Of a DNA stretch of 5,168 nt, positions 1 to 5,168 are shown in pieces. Origin of the DNA: Kiritimatiellia bacterium (GTDB taxonomy: Bacteria > Verrucomicrobiota > Kiritimatiellia > RFP12 > UBA1067). Each line of letters opens with the position of its first letter. Within the stretch, counting starts at the first letter, position 1. The stretch lies in assembly GCA_017389885.1 (NCBI GenBank), contig JAFPDR010000188.1, positions 1 to 5,168 on the forward strand, written 5' to 3'. The position numbers and the translations under genes were made by a program. Under the pieces are notes generated by a model that was given only the letters and a program-made list of their open reading frames with translations, did not search any database and had not been told where the DNA came from.

Positions 1-669
1 GCGGCGTTCGTCGGCGAGTACCGCGAGCAGGGATACCTGCCCGAGGCGCTTTTCAACTACCTCCTTCTCCTCGGGTGGAACCCCGGCGACGACCGCGAGG
101 TGCTGACGCGCGAGGAGATGATCAAGCTGTTCGAGCTCGAGAAGGTGCACGTCACCGCCGCGATGTTCGACCCCAAGAAGCTCGCGTGGATGAACGGCGA
201 GTACATCAAGAAGATCCCGCACGACGAGTTCGTGAAGGAGGTCAAGTCCCGCGCAGGCGAGGCCCCTGCCCATGACGACGCATGGTGGTCGTATCTCGCG
301 GACCAGCTCCAGGTGCGCACCAAGTTCCTCAACGACATTCCCGCCGCTGTGAAGTGCTTCGTCTCGGACGACTTCGAGTTCGACCCGAAGGCCGTCGAGA
401 AGCGCCTCAGGAAGCCGGGCGTCAAGGCGACGCTCCTCGACCTCGTCGAGCGCTTCTCGAAGGTCGAGGACTGGTCCGCTCCCGCGCTCGAGGCGCTCGT
501 CAAGGACCTCTCGCAGGGCAACGGAATGGGTCCGTGGGTGCATCCGATCCGCGTCGCCGTCTCCGGCCGCGGCGAGGGCATCGGACTCTTCGAGATGCTC
601 CAGCTCCTCGGCAAGGAGAAGACGCTCTCGCGCCTTCGCCACGCCGCGGAGACGCTGGCTTCCGAATGA
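1..669 (+). CDS. gltX: Glutamyl-tRNA synthetase, C-terminal part (5' end outside window)
   Basis: Glutamyl-tRNA synthetase is a cytoplasmic class I aminoacyl-tRNA synthetase that charges tRNA-Glu with glutamate using ATP. The frame is open from base 1 and encodes 222 residues before TGA at 667-669. Visible family landmarks are GEYREQGYLPEALFNY followed by LLLLGW (about residues 5-26), the stretch that lies just after the KMSKS loop in GltX. Next come FDPKKLAWMNGEYI (about 56-69) and, near the end, GMGPWVHPIRVAVSGRGEG with LLGKEKTLSRL. The last of these is the typical end of the alpha-helical anticodon-binding domain. The Rossmann catalytic domain with HIGH and the KMSKS lysine would lie upstream of the window. 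The C-terminus stops where GltX normally stops, so there is no sign of truncation. The gene is followed 66 bp later by lysA in the same direction, so cotranscription is possible. Whether the enzyme discriminates tRNA-Gln or also charges it cannot be judged from this fragment. Confidence 0.96.
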   Translation, partial: AAFVGEYREQGYLPEALFNYLLLLGWNPGDDREVLTREEMIKLFELEKVHVTAAMFDPKKLAWMNGEYIKKIPHDEFVKEVKSRAGEAPAHDDAWWSYLADQLQVRTKFLNDIPAAVKCFVSDDFEFDPKAVEKRLRKPGVKATLLDLVERFSKVEDWSAPALEALVKDLSQGNGMGPWVHPIRVAVSGRGEGIGLFEMLQLLGKEKTLSRLRHAAETLASE

Positions 670-675
670 ACCTAC

Positions 676-684
676 TGGCATGAT
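676..684 (+). promoter_or_regulatory. Weak extended -10-like element upstream of lysA
   Basis: The nine-mer TGGCATGAT differs at two positions from TGGTATAAT, the sequence found upstream of both the kinase and U32 genes in this window. It keeps the TG extension and the key A and final T of the -10 hexamer. If used, transcription would start near 691 and give lysA a leader of about 45 nt. No convincing -35 is visible. It may be chance, with lysA simply read through from gltX. Confidence 0.22.
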
Positions 685-713
685 TGGCGGAAAAGTTTTA
701 AGCCGTTTTCCAA
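684..713 (+). repeat. Imperfect inverted repeat in the gltX-lysA gap
   Basis: TTGG (684-687) pairs with CCAA (710-713), and AAAA (691-694) pairs with TTTT (706-709). A CGG bulge (688-690) sits on the left arm and the loop is 11 nt. An alternative fold pairs GGAAAA (689-694) with TTTTCC (706-711). It is AT-rich and lies between the gltX stop and the lysA ribosome binding site. It could be a weak gltX terminator or a lysA leader structure. There is no clean T-tract, so neither role is established. Confidence 0.3.
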
Positions 714-722
714 CTTTCAACT

Positions 723-731
723 AAAAAGGGG
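723..731 (+). promoter_or_regulatory. Ribosome binding site of lysA
   Basis: AAAAAGGGG lies four bases before ATG 736. It is an A-rich, G-run version of the Shine-Dalgarno sequence that can pair with the 16S tail through one G-U pair. It supports 736 as the start, in agreement with the normal N-terminus of this LysA subtype, which reaches the TPFHVYD strand about 20 residues in. Confidence 0.7.
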
Positions 732-735
732 AAAC

Positions 736-2049
736 ATGAGAAAACTGCCGTTTGACCTCAAGTGGATCGAAGAGACAGCGAAGAAATGGCCGACGCCTTT
801 CCACGTCTACGACGCGAAGGGGATCCGCGCCAACGCGAAGCGCCTCAGGAAGGCCTTCTCCTGGAACAAGGGCTTCCGCGAGTACTTCGCCGTGAAGGCT
901 GCGCCGAATCCGCACCTCATGAAGCTTCTCCAGGAGTTCGGCTTCGGCAGCGACTGCTCGTCTATGGCGGAGCTCGTGCTCGCCGAGAAGGTCGGCAACG
1001 TGGGCGAGGCGATCATGTTCACCTCGAACGACACGCCCGCCGAGGAGTTCCGCAAGGCATGGGAGCTCGGCGCGATAATCAACCTCGACGACATCACGCA
1101 CTGGGAGAGCGTGATGGAGGCGGTGGGGGGAACGGACGGGACCTCTGGTGGAACGGACGGGGGTTCGGGCACCCCCGCACCCCGACCCATGGATTTGTCT
1201 AATCGAATTTTTTGCTGCCGCTACAACCCCGGCCCGCTGAAGGGCGGCAACGCCATCATCGGCAAGCCCGAGGAGGCGAAGTACGGCATGACGCGCGAGC
1301 AGCTCTTCGAGTGCTACGCGAAGATGAAGGCGGCCGGGGTGAAGCGCTTCGGACTCCACACCATGGTCGCGTCGAACGAACTTGACCCCGAATACATCAT
1401 CGACACCGCGAAGATGCTCTTCGCGCTCGTCCTCGAACTGCGCGAGAAGGTGGGGATCGAGTTCGAGTTCGTCAACATCGGCGGCGGAATCGGAATCCCC
1501 TACAGGCCCGACCAGAAGGCGATGGACCTCGAATACGTCGGACGCGGAATCGAGAAGGCGTACAAGGAGTCGATCTCCGCCGCGGGCGCGCCGGCGCTCA
1601 AGCTCTTCATGGAGTGCGGACGCTGCATCACCGGGCCCTACGGATACCTCGTCGCAAAGGTCCTGCACATCAAGAACACGTACCGCCTCTATGCCGGACT
1701 CGACGCGTGCATGTCCAACCTCATGCGCCCCGCGCTCTACGGCGCGTACCACGAGATCGTCGTCCCGGGCAAGGAGGACTCGTCCGAGACCTCCGTCTAC
1801 GACGTCACCGGCTCCCTCTGCGAGAACAACGACAAGTTCGCGATACAGCGCCTCCTCCCCGTGCTCTCCGTAGGGGACTACGTCGTGATCTGCGACGCGG
1901 GCGCGCACGGACACGCCATGGGCTTCCAGTACAACGGCAAGCTCCGCTCCGCCGAGCTCCTCCTCGAGGAGGACGGAACGGCGCGGCAGATACGCCGCGC
2001 CGAGACGCTCGACGACTACTTCGCGACATTGGACTTCCCCGGACTCTGA
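736..2049 (+). CDS. lysA: Diaminopimelate decarboxylase with an internal low-complexity insertion
   Basis: This is a PLP enzyme of fold type III (alanine-racemase-like barrel) that decarboxylates meso-diaminopimelate to L-lysine, the last step of lysine synthesis, in the cytoplasm. The product is 437 residues. YFAVKAAPNP carries the probable PLP lysine (Lys54). His208 in LHTMVASNE matches the histidine that stacks on the cofactor ring. The phosphate-binding glycine run is NIGGGIGIPY (about 247-256). ECGR (293-296) replaces the usual EPGR. GSLCENNDKFA places the active-site cysteine at Cys362, with GAHGHAMGFQYNGKLRSAE near the C-terminus. HTMVASNE, GGGIGIPYRPDQ and the tail RRAETLDDYFATLDF are typical of one LysA subtype rather than the E. 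coli form. The oddity is an insertion at about residues 131-155, described separately. All catalytic motifs remain and the frame is intact, so the enzyme is probably active. Ornithine or carboxynorspermidine decarboxylases share the fold but fit these motifs less well. Confidence 0.93.
   Translation: MRKLPFDLKWIEETAKKWPTPFHVYDAKGIRANAKRLRKAFSWNKGFREYFAVKAAPNPHLMKLLQEFGFGSDCSSMAELVLAEKVGNVGEAIMFTSNDTPAEEFRKAWELGAIINLDDITHWESVMEAVGGTDGTSGGTDGGSGTPAPRPMDLSNRIFCCRYNPGPLKGGNAIIGKPEEAKYGMTREQLFECYAKMKAAGVKRFGLHTMVASNELDPEYIIDTAKMLFALVLELREKVGIEFEFVNIGGGIGIPYRPDQKAMDLEYVGRGIEKAYKESISAAGAPALKLFMECGRCITGPYGYLVAKVLHIKNTYRLYAGLDACMSNLMRPALYGAYHEIVVPGKEDSSETSVYDVTGSLCENNDKFAIQRLLPVLSVGDYVVICDAGAHGHAMGFQYNGKLRSAELLLEEDGTARQIRRAETLDDYFATLDFPGL
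1122..1213 (+). repeat. Foreign-looking repeat insertion inside lysA
   Basis: This stretch encodes a Gly/Thr/Asp/Ser-rich then Pro-rich segment (GGTDGTSGGTDGGSG, then TPAPRPMDLSN) between the helix ending ESVMEAV and the strand IFCCRYNPG. As I recall LysA relatives, only a few residues join these two elements. A 21-bp unit (1129-1149) is followed by a second copy that begins identically for 12 bases (GGAACGGACGGG at 1129-1140 and 1150-1161). A hairpin, GGGGGT (1159-1164) and ACCCCC (1171-1176) with a 6-nt loop, follows directly. The right side (1190-1212) is AT-rich and uses codons such as TTG, TCT, AAT, CGA, ATT and TTT in a gene that otherwise uses CTC, TCC, AAC, CGC, ATC and TTC. This looks like an inserted repeat element that kept the reading frame. 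The exact edges are uncertain. Confidence 0.65.
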
Positions 2050-2055
2050 ACGGAT

Positions 2056-2072
2056 CCGGGATGAATCCCCGG
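2056..2072 (+). other. Small GC hairpin just after lysA
   Basis: GGGA (2058-2061) pairs with TCCC (2066-2069) around a TGAA loop. CC (2056-2057) can pair with GG (2071-2072) if C2070 is bulged. It starts seven bases after the lysA stop codon. There is no following T-tract, so it is not a standard intrinsic terminator. It might protect or help define the 3' end of the lysA mRNA. Confidence 0.25.
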
Positions 2073-2091
2073 TGGTGGCAGTTGCAAAGCG

Positions 2092-2137
2092 AAATTTCAG
2101 GTCCGAGCACTTTTTTCGCTATTCGGACCTTAAATTT
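2092..2137 (+). repeat. Long inverted repeat overlapping the kinase promoter region
   Basis: The left arm 2092-2106 (AAATTTCAGGTCCGA) and right arm 2123-2137 (TCGGACCTTAAATTT) pair at 14 of 15 positions, the only mismatch being C2098 with T2131. The 16-nt centre (2107-2122) holds a run of six T. The right arm ends on the T of the extended -10 TG, so the element covers the spacer and the place where a -35 would be. A second, mutually exclusive pairing exists: AGCGAAA (2088-2094) with TTTCGCT (2114-2120). It could be an operator for the downstream kinase gene, or a structured lysA 3' end. The weak T content after the right arm argues against a simple terminator. Confidence 0.6.
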
Positions 2138-2145
2138 GGTATAAT
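2137..2145 (+). promoter_or_regulatory. Extended -10 promoter of the hybrid kinase gene
   Basis: TGGTATAAT is a perfect sigma-70-type extended -10 (TG, one base, TATAAT). There is no good -35 at 17 bp (CGCTAT at 2117-2122), as is common when the TG extension is present. Transcription should start near 2152, giving a leader of about 17 nt that contains the ribosome binding site. The inverted repeat described above directly abuts it, so binding there could control access of RNA polymerase. Confidence 0.72.
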
Positions 2146-2154
2146 TTGCGGTGG

Positions 2155-2163
2155 AAAGGGGGG
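2155..2163 (+). promoter_or_regulatory. Ribosome binding site fixing the kinase start at 2169
   Basis: AAAGGGGGG lies five bases before ATG 2169. It decides between that ATG and the in-frame GTG at 2151, which sits at the predicted transcription start with no ribosome binding site of its own. An out-of-frame ATG at 2165 opens only a short overlapping frame ending at 2263. Confidence 0.65.
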
Positions 2164-2168
2164 CATGT

Positions 2169-3998
2169 ATGCAGAACTACTTCTATTTCTACACGTCTTT
2201 CACAGGTCTGGCGCTGCTTGTGCACCTGATCGTAAACTGGCACCAGCTCGCCAACTGGCGTAATCTCGGTGCCCGCCGCGGCGCACTGGAGTTCAGGCTC
2301 TTTCTCGTCAGCCTGATGCTTTCCTTTGTCTCCGATGTCCTTTGGGGGGTGTTCGCCGAGATGAGGCACTCCGCTCTTCTCTACGCGGACACCGTCTTTT
2401 ACTTCACAATGATGGCGCTCTCACTCTACGCCTGGACCCGTTTTGTCCTGGCCTACCTCAATATGACCGGCATGGCGCGCGCGAGCCTGCTGTGGATCGG
2501 GCGCTCCGTCCTCGCGTTCTTTTTGGTCGTGCTGGTGCTGAACGGATTCAACGCATGCCTCTTCACCGTGGATGCGGCTGGCGAATACCATACCGGTCCG
2601 ATGCGCAACATCGCGCACGTCCTGCTGATCGTGTTCAACGCGTACGGCTCCGGGCTGACGCTGAAGCATCTCCTCCGCGCGCAGAAAGAGGACAGGCGCC
2701 ACGGCAAGATGGTGTTCACCTTCGGCGTCACCATGATGACTGCGATCTCGCTCCAGTTCTCGAACGCGCTGCTTCCGTACTATTCGATCGGATGTCTCCT
2801 CGGATGCTGCCTCCTGCACGTGTTCCTCGTCGAGGAAGTGCGCGACGAGGAACGCCGCAACAAGATCCTCGCGAGTGCGTACGGGGCGCAGCTCAACGCA
2901 GAGCGCGAGGCGGCGAAGACGAAGAGCCTCTTCTTCTCGACCGTGTCGCACGACATTCGCACGCCCCTGAACGCCATCATAGGATTTTCCGACCTCCTCG
3001 AGCAGGGTGTCTCGGACGAGAAGGAGCGCATGGGCTACATATCCTCCATCAGGTCCAGCGGAAAGGTCCTCGCGCGCCTCGTGAACGACATGCTCGACCT
3101 CTCGAAGATGGAGTGCGGCAAGCTGGAGATCATAAACGAGCCGACGGACGTCCCGAAGCTGGTGCGCGAAGTCGTCGCGGCGTGCGAGGTCGCGCGCTCG
3201 CGCAAATCGCTCAGACTCCAGACGGAGATCGACGAGATGCCGGTTCTCGAGGTAGACCCCCAGCGCGTAAGGCAGATCATCTTCAACCTGCTGTCGAACG
3301 CGTACAAGTACACGGACAAGGGGACGGTAACGGTCTCCGCGCGCTGGAAGGACGAGGGCGTTCTCACGCTGTCCGTCGGGGATACAGGAAAGGGCATCAC
3401 GAAGGAGAACATCACCCGCATCCTCCAGCCGTTCGTCCAGATCGTGGACAGGAACCACCGCGACGGAACGGGACTGGGGCTTCCGATATGCCACAGGCTC
3501 GCCTCGCTCATGGGCGGAGACCTCTCCGTGGAGTCCGAGGTGGGCGTCGGCTCTGTCTTCACCGTCACGCTCCGCCACGTCAAGACCGCGCAGGCCGTCT
3601 CCGCAGAGCCCGACGCGCAGGTTCGTGCGGAGCGCCCGGCCCACGCGCCGAAGCGCGTCCTCGTCGTGGACGATTCGACCGTCAACCGCACCGTCATGAA
3701 GGCGCTTCTGTCGAAATGCGGGGTGAACGGCGTCGTGATGGCAGCGAACGGACGCGAGGCGATGGAGAAGCTCCGCGCAGACCCTGAGATCGACATCGTG
3801 TTCTCCGACCTCTGGATGCCGGAGATGGACGGCTACGGGCTCGTCCACTCGATCCGCGGCGAGGAGAGGTTCTCGGCCCTGCCGGTGTATCTCGTAACGG
3901 CCGACGTAGAGGCGCGCAGCAAGGCGGAGGCGTGCGGCTTCACCGGCATCCTCCTCAAGCCAGTCACGCTCGAGAAGGTCAAGTCGCTTTTCGCGTAG
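2169..3998 (+). CDS. Membrane-bound hybrid sensor histidine kinase with C-terminal receiver
   Basis: The product is a 609-residue hybrid kinase that should sense a membrane or external signal, autophosphorylate on histidine and pass the phosphate to its own receiver. The N-terminal region has about seven hydrophobic helices, roughly at residues 6-25, 43-63, 68-95, 107-127, 148-166, 181-201 and 204-222, with no large periplasmic domain. A charged signalling helix (about 223-250) leads to the H-box STVSHDIRTPLNAI with phospho-acceptor His261. The HATPase domain has the N-box NLLSNAYKYT (Asn377), DTGKGI (Asp405) and GTGLGLPI (433-440). A polar linker (about 471-494) precedes the receiver, whose acidic pair is Asp501/Asp502, phospho-acceptor Asp547 (SDLWMPEMDG), Thr577 and Lys597 (LLKPV). 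All residues needed for phosphotransfer are present. No response regulator or phosphotransfer protein lies nearby, so it is an orphan in this window. The signal and output are unknown. The start at 2169 rests on its ribosome binding site and the promoter position. Confidence 0.93.
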   Translation: MQNYFYFYTSFTGLALLVHLIVNWHQLANWRNLGARRGALEFRLFLVSLMLSFVSDVLWGVFAEMRHSALLYADTVFYFTMMALSLYAWTRFVLAYLNMTGMARASLLWIGRSVLAFFLVVLVLNGFNACLFTVDAAGEYHTGPMRNIAHVLLIVFNAYGSGLTLKHLLRAQKEDRRHGKMVFTFGVTMMTAISLQFSNALLPYYSIGCLLGCCLLHVFLVEEVRDEERRNKILASAYGAQLNAEREAAKTKSLFFSTVSHDIRTPLNAIIGFSDLLEQGVSDEKERMGYISSIRSSGKVLARLVNDMLDLSKMECGKLEIINEPTDVPKLVREVVAACEVARSRKSLRLQTEIDEMPVLEVDPQRVRQIIFNLLSNAYKYTDKGTVTVSARWKDEGVLTLSVGDTGKGITKENITRILQPFVQIVDRNHRDGTGLGLPICHRLASLMGGDLSVESEVGVGSVFTVTLRHVKTAQAVSAEPDAQVRAERPAHAPKRVLVVDDSTVNRTVMKALLSKCGVNGVVMAANGREAMEKLRADPEIDIVFSDLWMPEMDGYGLVHSIRGEERFSALPVYLVTADVEARSKAEACGFTGILLKPVTLEKVKSLFA

Positions 3999-4043
3999 GC
4001 ACTGCGGGCTTCGAATTTCGCCGGGGTGCGGCGGGCGGATATA

Positions 4044-4052
4044 TGGTATAAT
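4044..4052 (+). promoter_or_regulatory. Extended -10 promoter of the U32 gene
   Basis: TGGTATAAT is identical over nine bases to the element before the kinase gene. No convincing -35 is seen at the expected distance (GGGTGC at 4024-4029). A 5-bp inverted repeat, GCGGA (4035-4039) and TCCGC (4054-4058), flanks the -10. Transcription should begin near 4059, only about four bases before ATG 4063. Confidence 0.68.
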
Positions 4053-4062
4053 GTCCGCTGAC

Positions 4063-5168
4063 ATGAACCAGGCCGAGCTTCTTTCCCCCGCAGGGGACTT
4101 CGAGACGGCGCTCGCGGCGTTTGACGCGGGCGCGGATGCCGTCTACTGCGGACTTCCCGACTTCTCCGCGCGCGCGTTCGCGAAGAACTTCGACTTCACC
4201 TCGCTTTCAAGCCTCGTGCGCCTCGCGCGCAAGAGGGGCAAGAAGGTGTACGTTACCTTCAACACCGTCCTCGACGAGGACGCGCTCGAGGAGGCGGCGC
4301 GCGAACTTTCGAAGCTCGCAGACATTGGCCCCGACGGGATCATCGTACAGGACCTCGGCGTTGCGCGCCTCTGCCGCCGCCACTTCCCGGAGCTCAACCT
4401 CCACGCCTCCACCCAGCTCGTCGCGCACAACCTCGAAGGAGTTCTCGCCCTCGGCGAGCTCGGCTTCACCCGCGTCGTCCTCGCACGCGAACTCTCCCTC
4501 GCCGAAATCGCGTCGATATCGAAGCGCTGCGGATCAATCGAGCTCGAGTGCTTCATCCACGGGGCGCTGTGCTACTCGCTTTCCGGACTCTGCCTCTTCG
4601 GCGCGATGGAGAAGGGAAGGAGCGGCAACCGCGGCAAGTGCCCGTACTGCTGCCGCATGGCCCACCCCGCGCCCGGCGCACCGCGGGCCGAAGGCAACGA
4701 ACATCTCTTCTATCCATTCTCGATGAAGGACCTCCGCCTCGGCGAGGACGCGAGGAAACTTGTCGAAGCGGGTGTCGCGTCGCTGAAGATCGAAGGGCGG
4801 ATGAAGTCCGCGCTTTATGTTGCAAGTGTCACACGGCATTACCGCGAGATCCTTGACGGCTCGAAGCGCACAGTTGCGAACTCCGACCTCGAAACAGTGT
4901 TCTCCCGCAGGACGACGGAACTCTACTTCAACGGAAGCGACTCGCCCTCGCCGATCGACTCCGACTCTCTCGGACACCTCGGCACGCCCGTCGGAACCGT
5001 CAAGCGCGTGACGCGCGACCGCGAAGGGCGCTGCTGGCTCAGGTTCCACACGGCGCGCGCGCTGGAGGTGCACGACGGACTCCAGTTCGACTCGATGGCC
5101 GACGGACGCCACCTCGGGCTCGGAATCCGCGAGATGCGCCAGGCCATCTCCCGCACGCCGGTCTTCGA
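4063..5168 (+). CDS. Peptidase U32 family protein, TrhP/RlhA-like (3' end outside window)
   Basis: The frame encodes 368 residues and runs off the window without a stop. The family includes TrhP (YegQ, needed for 5-hydroxyuridine in tRNA), RlhA (5-hydroxycytidine in 23S rRNA) and UbiU/UbiV; despite the name, these bacterial members act in hydroxylation reactions and UbiU carries a 4Fe-4S cluster. The N-terminus ELLSPAGDFETALAAF with GADAVYCGL is the classic start of the TIM-barrel domain. ECFIHGALCYSLSGLC (162-177) nearly matches the PROSITE U32 signature. Likely cluster cysteines are Cys170, Cys177, Cys193 and Cys197, with an extra Cys196. SLKIEGRMKS (240-249), LYFNG and GHLGTPVGTV continue the TrhP/RlhA pattern. 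Which RNA it modifies cannot be told without the C-terminal part. ATG 4063 is preferred because the core motif normally begins about four residues in. No Shine-Dalgarno sequence is visible, and the in-frame ATG at 4051 lies within the -10 element. Confidence 0.92.
   Translation, partial: MNQAELLSPAGDFETALAAFDAGADAVYCGLPDFSARAFAKNFDFTSLSSLVRLARKRGKKVYVTFNTVLDEDALEEAARELSKLADIGPDGIIVQDLGVARLCRRHFPELNLHASTQLVAHNLEGVLALGELGFTRVVLARELSLAEIASISKRCGSIELECFIHGALCYSLSGLCLFGAMEKGRSGNRGKCPYCCRMAHPAPGAPRAEGNEHLFYPFSMKDLRLGEDARKLVEAGVASLKIEGRMKSALYVASVTRHYREILDGSKRTVANSDLETVFSRRTTELYFNGSDSPSPIDSDSLGHLGTPVGTVKRVTRDREGRCWLRFHTARALEVHDGLQFDSMADGRHLGLGIREMRQAISRTPVF

Noticed and set aside
1117..1215. Frameshift or assembly error in lysA to explain the odd segment
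   Set aside because: Homologous sequence on both sides is in the same frame without stops. An in-frame insertion is simpler than compensating shifts.
721..1914. 397-codon open frame on the minus strand opposite lysA
   Set aside because: Arg/Val/Glu/Leu-rich shadow of a clearly functional LysA frame, with no family motifs.
2151..2168. GTG at 2151 as the start of the kinase
   Set aside because: It lies at the predicted transcription start, six bases after the -10 element, and has no ribosome binding site. ATG 2169 has one at proper spacing.
3999..4043. Intrinsic terminator after the kinase gene
   Set aside because: Only short GC matches are present and there is no T-tract, so no terminator can be supported there.
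4051..4062. ATG at 4051 as the start of the U32 gene
   Set aside because: It overlaps the TATAAT hexamer, so it would not be in the mRNA if that promoter is used. It would also add residues not usual before the ELLSPAGD core.
2421..4064. 547-codon open frame on the minus strand opposite the kinase gene
   Set aside because: It mirrors the codon structure of a GC-rich + strand gene and has no recognisable domains. The + strand frame has complete kinase and receiver motifs.
4121..4726. Ser/Arg-rich open frame overlapping the U32 gene in another + frame
   Set aside because: The composition is typical of a frame-shifted GC-rich gene. The true frame (from 4063) shows the whole U32 pattern without stops.

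Overview
The window is a GC-rich bacterial chromosomal segment with four protein genes, all on the + strand and tightly spaced, with no RNA genes, insertion sequences, CRISPR arrays or phage genes. The strong preference for G/C at third codon positions, the LysA subtype and the promoter style would fit a member of the Verrucomicrobiota/Kiritimatiellota/Lentisphaerota group, many of which live in guts. That placement is an impression from sequence style, not a demonstrated assignment.

Layout: (1) positions 1-669 are the 3' part of gltX (glutamyl-tRNA synthetase; the 5' end is outside the window). (2) 736-2049 is lysA (diaminopimelate decarboxylase), complete, with an unusual low-complexity Gly/Thr/Asp/Pro insertion at about residues 131-155. 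The insertion has a 21-bp partial tandem repeat and a GC hairpin. (3) 2050-2168 is a regulatory intergenic region with a long inverted repeat next to a perfect extended -10 promoter. (4) 2169-3998 is an orphan hybrid histidine kinase: about seven membrane helices, HisKA, HATPase and a C-terminal receiver. (5) 3999-4062 is a short intergenic region with a second copy of the same extended -10 nine-mer, TGGTATAAT. (6) 4063 to the window end is the 5' part of a peptidase-U32-family gene of the TrhP/RlhA type (tRNA/rRNA hydroxylation), apparently expressed from a leaderless or nearly leaderless mRNA.

Functionally the genes are a housekeeping mix: tRNA charging, lysine/peptidoglycan precursor synthesis, RNA modification and one sensor kinase. 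They do not form an obvious pathway. gltX and lysA may be cotranscribed (66-bp gap). The kinase and the U32 gene each appear to have their own promoter. The most interesting items are the frame-preserving repeat insertion inside lysA and the inverted repeat overlapping the kinase promoter. I found no convincing undescribed multi-gene system.
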